Source: an uncultured Oscillospiraceae bacterium
Lineage (GTDB): Bacteria; Bacillota; Clostridia; Oscillospirales; Oscillospiraceae
DNA length: 27,585 bases
NCBI GenBank assembly: GCA_934597175.1
Contig: CAKTQR010000030.1
Span: 1 to 27,585, forward strand
Direction: 5' to 3'
Position 1 is the stretch's first letter. Each line of letters starts with the position of its first letter. A program made the translations under genes and the position numbers. The notes below the pieces were generated by a model, which saw nothing but the letters and a program-made list of their open reading frames with translations, was not told where the DNA came from and did not search any database. This document shows positions 22,347 through 27,585 of the stretch, one piece after another.

Positions 22347-23018
22347 CTAGTCTCGGTATGATGCCATGACCTCTCTGAACAGCTCCTGCGTGGACGGAGG
22401 CGTGTAGGTGATCGCATTTGCTCCGGCATCGATGGTCTGTTTTATGCTCTCGTTGGTGTTGCCGCCGGAGGCGATGAGCGGGACATCGGGAAACTCCGAG
22501 CGGATCTTTCTCACCAGCTGCGGGGTGTTTTTCCCGCTGGCGACATTCAATATCGCAGCGCCGTGCTTAATTCTGCTTGCAATATCCGTATTCTCGCTCG
22601 TTACTGTGATGATAACGGGGATATCCACGGCGTTGCTCACGGCAAGGAGATTCAGGTCTGATATCGGTGCATTGAGCACAACGCCCATAGCTCCCTGCGC
22701 CTCCACATCCTTGGCTAAGGCTACGGTGCGCAGGCCCTTGGTCACCCCGCCGCCTACGCCGCAGAACACGGGGATATACGATGCTCGGATGATGGCATCG
22801 CTGATGGTCTGCTGCGGGGTAAAGGGATAGACCGCAAACACGGCGTCGGCGTCACAATTACGGATTATGGCAAGGTCAGTCGTAAACACGAAGCTTTTTA
22901 TTCTGCGTCCGTTTATGATTATCCCGCTGGCTTGGAAGACCGCCTCGGGAATTTTCAGAATATGCTGCCGCAAGCGGCTGCCGATGCGGGGTATCTGCTC
23001 GTTTTTATTCTCGTCCAT
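22347..23018 (-). CDS. TIM-barrel protein of unknown substrate
   Basis: The product is 223 residues, with GGGAG before the ATG. The pattern of alternating strands and glycine turns fits a TIM barrel: DADAVFAVYPFTPQQ, IPVFCGVGGGVTKGL, GAMGVVLNAPIS, IPVIITVTSEN, GAAILNVASGKNT, VPLIASGGNTNES and ANAITYTPPS. The SGGNT turn near the end resembles a phosphate-binding loop. Such proteins are often annotated simply as hydrolase in Bacillota. It sits 26 bp before the DUF1538 gene, so it may make or consume the ligand sensed or moved by that system. Confidence 0.78.
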   Translation of the reverse strand: MDENKNEQIPRIGSRLRQHILKIPEAVFQASGIIINGRRIKSFVFTTDLAIIRNCDADAVFAVYPFTPQQTISDAIIRASYIPVFCGVGGGVTKGLRTVALAKDVEAQGAMGVVLNAPISDLNLLAVSNAVDIPVIITVTSENTDIASRIKHGAAILNVASGKNTPQLVRKIRSEFPDVPLIASGGNTNESIKQTIDAGANAITYTPPSTQELFREVMASYRD

Positions 23019-23033
23019 ATCGTGTCTCCCCTA

Positions 23034-23585
23034 TTACCAATCGGAGTTTCTGCGGGCGAACGCCGCAACGATGCTTTCTATGCCGAACAGGATAAGGAAT
23101 ATCGCCGCCATGTAGCATATCGCCCTGAGAGTCACGAAGGACATGGTCGGGCTGAATATCATCACAAAGCCGAGCACGAGCCCTAGTATGTTCAGCGTCA
23201 GTGAAAAATAGTAGTAAAACCGGTTGCCGAGCATGCGTATCAAATTCATCCTGGTCAAGCCCGAGATGCAGTGTGCGATGAACCATATCGGCACAAGGAT
23301 GGTCAGCGCCCATTTGCCGATGTTGGGGTCGGCGACCAGCATAACGCCGCACATTACGCTCAGAATTCCGGCGATAAGCGACAGCGTCGGCCCGAAGCCG
23401 GTGAAGCGGGCAAGCCGGACATAGACGACGATATCCTCAATGCCTATCACAATGGCGATAACTCCGTAGACTACGACCGCTCCGGTCAGCATGCTTTCCG
23501 GGCGGGCAAAGGTGAAAATGCCAAGCAGGATAAGGAGCAGACCGACTGCAAGCTCGCTCCATCCGAAGCCGTTTTCCCGTTTCAT
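23034..23585 (-). CDS. DUF308 (HdeD-like) membrane protein
   Basis: The product is 183 residues with six spans in three hairpins: LAVGLLLILLGIFTFARPES then AVVVYGVIAIVIGIEDIVVY; LSLIAGILSVMCGVMLVADP then a second pair; and YYFSLTLNILGLVLGFVMIF then the closing FLILFGIESIVAAFARR. The GxxxxxxGixxxxxP repeat is typical of DUF308/HdeD. The start overlaps the ftsH stop as ATGA, so translation is coupled to ftsH. HdeD itself is linked to acid tolerance in E. coli; the role here is unknown. Confidence 0.82.
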   Translation of the reverse strand: MKRENGFGWSELAVGLLLILLGIFTFARPESMLTGAVVVYGVIAIVIGIEDIVVYVRLARFTGFGPTLSLIAGILSVMCGVMLVADPNIGKWALTILVPIWFIAHCISGLTRMNLIRMLGNRFYYYFSLTLNILGLVLGFVMIFSPTMSFVTLRAICYMAAIFLILFGIESIVAAFARRNSDW

Positions 23586-25411
23586 ACAGTTTCCCCGTCC
23601 TTTCCGTTCAGAATAGCCATGAATTCGCTACCGGTGATGGTCTCTTTCTCGTAGAGATAGCCGGCAAGCTCATCGAGCTTGTGGCGGTTATCTGCAAGCA
23701 GCTTGCGAGCCTTGTCATGCTGCCTTTTGACGGTCTCGACGACCTTTTTGTCAATTTCCTTCTGCGTATCGGCAGAGCATGCAAGCGATGTGTCGCCGCC
23801 GAGGTACTGATTCGTGACGGTCTCAATGGCGACCATGTCAAACTCGTCGGTCATGCCGTAGCGGGTTATCATCGCACGGGCAAGCTTTGTCGCCTGCTCA
23901 ATATCGTTGGAAGCACCGGTGGTTATCTGCCCGAAAACTATCTCCTCGGCCGCACGGCCGCCGGTAAGCGTGGCTATCTTGTTTTCAAGCTCCTCCTTCG
24001 TCATCAAAACCTTGTCATTTTGTTCGACCTGCATTGTGTAGCCCAGTGCGCCGGAGGTGCGGGGGATTATGGTTATCTTCTGCACCGGTGCAGAAGCCGT
24101 CTGCAAGGCTGCGACCAGTGCATGGCCTATCTCGTGATAGGCAACGACTTTCTTTTCGCTGTCAGTCATGATGGCGTTTTTCTTCTGATAGCCGGCGATG
24201 ACGACCTCAATGCTCTCCTCAAGGTCTGCCTGCTGAACAACAGTGCGTCCACTGCGCACGGCACGCAGGGCAGCTTCGTTTATGATGTTTGCAAGCTCAG
24301 CGCCCGAAGTGCCGGATGCCATGCGGGCAATGGTGTGGAAGTCCACATCGTCGCCTACCTTTATCTTCTTTGCGTGCACCTTGAGGATGGCTTCGCGGCC
24401 TGCAAGGTCGGGCAGCTCCACCGGCACACGGCGGTCAAAGCGGCCGGGACGGGTCAGTGCGGGGTCAAGCGATTCGGGGCGGTTTGTTGCCGCCAGAATG
24501 ATGACGCCGTTGTTGCCCTCAAAGCCGTCCATCTCGGTCAGCAGCTGATTGAGCGTCTGCTCACGCTCATCGTTGCCGCCTATCTGGCCGTCACGCTTTT
24601 TGCCGATGGCATCTATCTCGTCGATGAACACGATGCAGGGCGCTTTTTCCTTGGCCTGCCTGAACAGGTCACGCACCTTCGATGCGCCCATGCCGACGAA
24701 CATTTCTACAAATTCAGAGCCGGACATGGAGAAAAACGGCACTTCAGCCTCGCCTGCAACAGCCTTTGCAAGCATGGTCTTACCGGTGCCCGGAGGGCCT
24801 ACGAGCAGCACGCCCTTGGGCATGGACGCACCGACATCGGAGTACTTTTGGGGATTGTGCAGGTAGTCGACTATCTCGGCGAGGTTTTCCTTTGCCTCGT
24901 CCTCACCGGCGACATCGGAAAAGCGGATGCCGTCCGTGGACGGGACATAGACCTTGGCGTTGCTCTTTCCCATGCCGAACGCCATTGCATTCGGACCGCC
25001 CGCCTGCGATATCATTTTCTTCGCCATATACTGCCCGAGCGCAACGAATATCACGATGGGCAGGATAAAGGTCAAAAGAAAGCTCAGCAACGGCGACATG
25101 CCCTTTTCAATGTTCCGGGTGAAAGTCGCACCGGAAGCGTAAAGGCGCTCGGTCAGGGTCGGATCGTTCATTTCGCCGGTTTTGTAGACTTGGGTCTCGT
25201 CCTTATCGGTGAAGACTATCTCGGAATCGGTGACCTCGACGCTGCCGATGTTTTTCTCCTCGATCATCTTCATAAATGTGCCGTAATCGACCTCTTTGAC
25301 CCTGGCATTTACCAGCAGCGGCGAGACGATGACATTGAACACCAGGATGACCAGCAGGGCGATGGTGTAGTAATAGATCAGCGGTTTTTTCGGAGACTTG
25401 ACTTCTTTCAT
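23582..25411 (-). CDS. ftsH: ATP-dependent zinc metalloprotease FtsH
   Basis: FtsH degrades misassembled membrane proteins and unstable regulators. The product is 609 residues. Two spans (about 10-33 and 108-127) flank a short external domain. The AAA core has Walker A GPPGTGKT (205-212), Walker B IVFIDEIDAIG and the arginine-finger region TRPGRFDRRV. The protease domain carries HEIGH (426-430, the usual form is HEAGH), and the third ligand region is TGASNDIEQATKLARAMI. AAAGGAG precedes the ATG at 25411. It is shorter than E. coli FtsH because the C-terminal tail is short. It heads the DUF308 - TIM-barrel - DUF1538 - P-II operon. Confidence 0.96.
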   Translation of the reverse strand: MKEVKSPKKPLIYYYTIALLVILVFNVIVSPLLVNARVKEVDYGTFMKMIEEKNIGSVEVTDSEIVFTDKDETQVYKTGEMNDPTLTERLYASGATFTRNIEKGMSPLLSFLLTFILPIVIFVALGQYMAKKMISQAGGPNAMAFGMGKSNAKVYVPSTDGIRFSDVAGEDEAKENLAEIVDYLHNPQKYSDVGASMPKGVLLVGPPGTGKTMLAKAVAGEAEVPFFSMSGSEFVEMFVGMGASKVRDLFRQAKEKAPCIVFIDEIDAIGKKRDGQIGGNDEREQTLNQLLTEMDGFEGNNGVIILAATNRPESLDPALTRPGRFDRRVPVELPDLAGREAILKVHAKKIKVGDDVDFHTIARMASGTSGAELANIINEAALRAVRSGRTVVQQADLEESIEVVIAGYQKKNAIMTDSEKKVVAYHEIGHALVAALQTASAPVQKITIIPRTSGALGYTMQVEQNDKVLMTKEELENKIATLTGGRAAEEIVFGQITTGASNDIEQATKLARAMITRYGMTDEFDMVAIETVTNQYLGGDTSLACSADTQKEIDKKVVETVKRQHDKARKLLADNRHKLDELAGYLYEKETITGSEFMAILNGKDGETV

Positions 25412-25445
25412 GCTTATGCGACTCCTTTTTCATTGTAATGGTGAA

Positions 25446-25474
25446 AGTATACCTTCCGTTTCTAAACTGAAACG
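25446..25474 (-). promoter_or_regulatory. Possible ftsH promoter region with palindrome
   Basis: Minus-strand TATACT (25446-25451) could be the -10, but no good -35 sits 17 bp upstream. Instead an inverted repeat CGTTTC-N6-GAAACG (25457-25474) occupies the -35 zone. That arrangement suits an activator or repressor site. Confidence 0.35.
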
Positions 25475-25519
25475 AAACTTTGGAATAAAATGCGAGCAAA
25501 CGAGAGCATTTTTACGGCA

Positions 25520-25548
25520 TTGACACACGGGGTGCGAGCCTGTAAAAT
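25520..25548 (+). promoter_or_regulatory. Sigma-A promoter of the two-component system
   Basis: A perfect TTGACA (25520-25525) and TAAAAT (25543-25548) are 17 bp apart. The leader to the response-regulator ATG is about 75 nt. Confidence 0.75.
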
Positions 25549-25628
25549 TTATATGGATATAAGTTTATTTTCAGTTAATTTTTCGGCATTATTATGCGGT
25601 AAGAGCAATTTAGCCGAGGAGGATATTT

Positions 25629-26303
25629 ATGTTTCACATTCTCGTTGTTGATGACGATAAGCATACAAGGATGCTGCTGCGTGCCGTTTTGGAAAACGCC
25701 AATTACACCGTGACGACGGCGACAAACGGCGAGGAGGCGCTGGAGACGCTGGATAAGGAGCATGTAGACCTTGTCGTGCTGGACATTATGATGCCGAAAA
25801 TGGACGGTTATGAGTTCACGAAGATAGTCAGGGAAACGGACAATGCACTGCCCATTTTGATGGTCACGGCAAAGCATCTGCCCTCGGACGAGAAAAAGGG
25901 CTTTCTCGTGGGGACGGATGATTACATCACGAAGCCCATCGACGAGGAAAAGCTGCTTTTGCGCATCAGGGCTCTGCTGCGGCGGGCGCAGATAGTAAAT
26001 GAACACAAGATCACCATCGGAGATGTCGTTTTGGACTACAATTCGTTCACGGTCACGAAAAACGGCGAGACGCAGGAGCTGCCGCAAAAGGAATTTTTGC
26101 TTCTATATAAGCTTCTTTCCTACCCCGGGCAGATCTTCACCCGTATCCAACTGATGGACGAGATATGGGGCACGGACAGCGAGACCGGCTGGGAGACCGT
26201 CACGGTCCATGTCGGGCGCTTGCGCAAGCGCTTTGAGGGCTGGGACGAGTTTGAGATAGTTGCCGTTCGTGGGCTTGGTTACAAGGCGGTGAGGAAGGTA
26301 TGA
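25629..26303 (+). CDS. OmpR-family response regulator
   Basis: The product is 224 residues; GAGGAGG lies 7 bp before the ATG. The receiver domain has the acidic pair in VVDDDKHT (about 8-10), phospho-acceptor Asp52 in VVLDIMMPKMDG, the switch Thr80 in LMVTAKHL and Lys102 in DYITKPID. The C-terminal winged helix includes LPQKEFLLLYKLLSYPGQ, QLMDEIWGTD and TVTVHVGRLRKRFE with RGLGYKAV. Its stop overlaps the kinase start as ATGA, so it forms a coupled two-gene operon. It is divergent from ftsH, which may be among its targets. Confidence 0.94.
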   Translation: MFHILVVDDDKHTRMLLRAVLENANYTVTTATNGEEALETLDKEHVDLVVLDIMMPKMDGYEFTKIVRETDNALPILMVTAKHLPSDEKKGFLVGTDDYITKPIDEEKLLLRIRALLRRAQIVNEHKITIGDVVLDYNSFTVTKNGETQELPQKEFLLLYKLLSYPGQIFTRIQLMDEIWGTDSETGWETVTVHVGRLRKRFEGWDEFEIVAVRGLGYKAVRKV

Positions 26304-27367
26304 ATAAAAACGAGCGCACAGGGCGGGTCGCTCTGGCGCTGCTGATATCGGGTATAATTTTTGCGGCAAGCATACTTATTATGCTGCTCACCATCGGCGT
26401 CGTTTACGGCCTTGTGCGGTTTGGCGTCATCGAGACCGTCGGCGAGCAGGTCGGCTTGCCGGAGGTTTTGCGGTTTTTCTTTTATGTCAGTCTGGTCATC
26501 GGCTTTCTGCTTGCGTGTTTCATCGGCAAGATCGCCATCAAGCCGTTCAAGCGCCTAATCGACCAGCTCGACAGGCTTGCAAGCGGCGATTTCAAGGCGA
26601 GGCTGCATTTCGGCAGGCTCATCGCCGAGCACCCCACCTTCAGGCAGGTCGAAAACAGCTTCAACCGGGCGGCCGAGGAGCTCGATCACACGGAGATGCT
26701 GCGCAGCGATTTTATAAACAACTTCTCGCACGAATTCAAGACCCCGATAGTCTCCATCGCCGGTTTTGCAAAGCTTCTGCGCCGGGGAAACCTCACGGAT
26801 GAGCAGAAGGAGGAGTACCTTGAGGTCATCGAGGAGGAGTCGCTGCGGCTTTCCGCCATGGCGACCAATGTGCTGAGCTTGACTCGGGTGGAAAACCAGA
26901 CCATCCTGACGGAGGTCACACGGTTTAATCTTTCCGAGCAGATACGAGGGGCTGTTCTGCTGCTTGCGGAAAAGTGGACGCCCAAGAGCCTGTACATGGA
27001 CATGCAGTTTGACGAGCATATGATATGCGCAAACGAGGAGCTGCTCAAGCAGGTGTGGATAAACCTGCTTGACAATGCGATAAAGTTTTCAGACCCCAAC
27101 GACACGGTGACGGTCGAGCTCCACGAGGAGGGCGAGCGTCTCTCGGTCAGCGTTTCAAACCACGGCAGGGACATCCCCAAGGATCGCATCGCCCACATAT
27201 TCAACAAGTTCTATCAGGCCGACGAATCACATTCGTCCGAGGGCAACGGCATCGGCCTTGCCATCGTGAAAAAAGTGTGCGAGCTGCACGGCGGCACGGT
27301 GTCGGCAGCAAGCGAAGGCGGCACAACGACCTTCACCGTCGTGCTGCCCAAGCAGCAGGATGTGTAA
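26300..27367 (+). CDS. Membrane histidine kinase with almost no external sensor domain
   Basis: The product is 355 residues. Two spans (about 10-39 and 57-78) are joined by a loop of only about 17 residues (RFGVIETVGEQVGLPEV), so there is no room for a ligand-binding domain. A HAMP-like linker follows (IAIKPFKRLIDQLDRLASGD). The H-box is NNFSHEFKTPI with His144, the N-box NLLDNAIKF (about 255-263), the G1-like NHGRDIP and the G2 box GNGIGLAIVKKV (about 315). It phosphorylates the response regulator at 25629. A short loop suits intramembrane sensing or control by another membrane protein. A terminator follows. Confidence 0.93.
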   Translation: MNKNERTGRVALALLISGIIFAASILIMLLTIGVVYGLVRFGVIETVGEQVGLPEVLRFFFYVSLVIGFLLACFIGKIAIKPFKRLIDQLDRLASGDFKARLHFGRLIAEHPTFRQVENSFNRAAEELDHTEMLRSDFINNFSHEFKTPIVSIAGFAKLLRRGNLTDEQKEEYLEVIEEESLRLSAMATNVLSLTRVENQTILTEVTRFNLSEQIRGAVLLLAEKWTPKSLYMDMQFDEHMICANEELLKQVWINLLDNAIKFSDPNDTVTVELHEEGERLSVSVSNHGRDIPKDRIAHIFNKFYQADESHSSEGNGIGLAIVKKVCELHGGTVSAASEGGTTTFTVVLPKQQDV

Positions 27368-27398
27368 AGGGTCGAGAGAAAATTGTCAAGGCAAAAGT

Positions 27399-27428
27399 AA
27401 AAATCCCGCACTGTCGTACGGGATTTTT
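27399..27428 (+). terminator. Terminator of the two-component operon
   Basis: AAAAATCCCG and its complement form a perfect 10-bp stem with a 10-nt loop, followed by T residues that are part of the stem arm. It lies about 30 bp after the kinase stop. Confidence 0.75.
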
Positions 27429-27462
27429 GGCGGAGAACCGTAATTTTGATAGAAACCGTGTA

Positions 27463-27517
27463 AGGGGGTGCAACTTCGGTTCGGAGGGGGGTGCAGTTCT
27501 CGATTTGAGGGGGTGCA
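27463..27517. repeat. Three G-rich direct repeats, probable insertion-sequence end
   Basis: GGGGGTGCA occurs at 27464-27472, 27487-27495 and 27509-27517, spaced 22-23 bp or about two helical turns. The flanking bases are also alike (AAGGG, GAGGG). This arrangement is like the multiple transposase-binding sites at ends of IS21-type elements, which is a recollection rather than a match made here. Beyond the repeats, a minus-strand frame (27532 to the edge, ending GKMERLLHLIY) could be the tail of an element gene. No transposase is visible inside the window. Confidence 0.45.
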
Positions 27518-27585
27518 AATTAGCGTTGTTTAGTATATCAGATGCAGCAATCTTTCCATTTTACCATCCCACTCTCTGCTGGAAT

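Noticed and set aside
23681..25438. A 585-codon open frame on the plus strand opposite ftsH
   Set aside because: It mirrors the third-position-biased ftsH gene, has no RBS or family motif and is His/Cys/Leu-rich nonsense.
25457..25474. CIRCE or similar heat-shock operator before ftsH
   Set aside because: The arms CGTTTC/GAAACG do not match the TTAGCACTC-N9-GAGTGCTAA element.

Overview
The window looks like chromosomal DNA of a Gram-positive anaerobe of the Bacillota, class Clostridia, probably a gut member of the Oscillospirales. The reasons are near-consensus sigma-A promoters with 17-bp spacers, strong AGGAGG-type ribosome binding sites before nearly every gene, the ftsE-ftsX-carboxyl-terminal-protease and greA-lysS neighbourhoods, and Clostridia-typical families (DUF4830, DUF4367-like, RHS proteins with a DNRLRE domain, UPF0158, and a P-II-like protein next to DUF1538). 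Base composition looks moderate to slightly GC-rich. No tRNA, rRNA or CRISPR array was seen. Identities were made by eye from sequence motifs.

Left part (1-7330), accessory. A secreted DNRLRE/RHS-repeat protein runs off the left edge. Divergent from it is a three-gene operon: an ECF-like sigma factor, a membrane-anchored probable anti-sigma factor and a small secreted protein. It ends at a perfect 14-bp hairpin. Facing it are five small minus-strand genes: a UPF0158 protein, a four-cysteine probable zinc protein, a free-standing EF-Tu domain-3-like protein, a two-span membrane protein and a small orphan.

Housekeeping block (7359-14950), minus strand. A CdaR/PucR-type regulator, ftsE, ftsX, a tiny exported protein of 56 residues, an S41 protease, greA and lysS follow each other with short gaps or overlaps. 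LysS carries an extra C-terminal tRNA-binding domain. The tiny ORF occupies the slot where related operons, as I recall them, often carry a murein hydrolase activator. An RsuA-type pseudouridine synthase and a divergent DUF4830 protein close the block.

Repeat-bracketed cassette (15448-16681). Two tandem paralogous two-span membrane microproteins with a near-perfect promoter lie between two inverted copies of a 151-bp repeat. Each repeat copy is itself bracketed by a pair of look-alike hairpins. This is the most unusual structure in the window.

Right part (16685-27585). An orphan 450-residue protein is translationally coupled to a low-molecular-weight tyrosine phosphatase. A DUF2798 membrane protein follows a promoter-plus-terminator leader. 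Next come an HxlR regulator remnant, an isochorismatase-like hydrolase with its own promoter, and a tight operon ftsH - DUF308 protein - TIM-barrel protein - duplicated DUF1538 membrane protein - duplicated P-II-like protein. Divergent from ftsH is an OmpR-type response regulator with a histidine kinase that has almost no extracellular domain. The right edge carries three G-rich direct repeats at 22-23-bp spacing that resemble the end of an insertion sequence, with the rest out of view.
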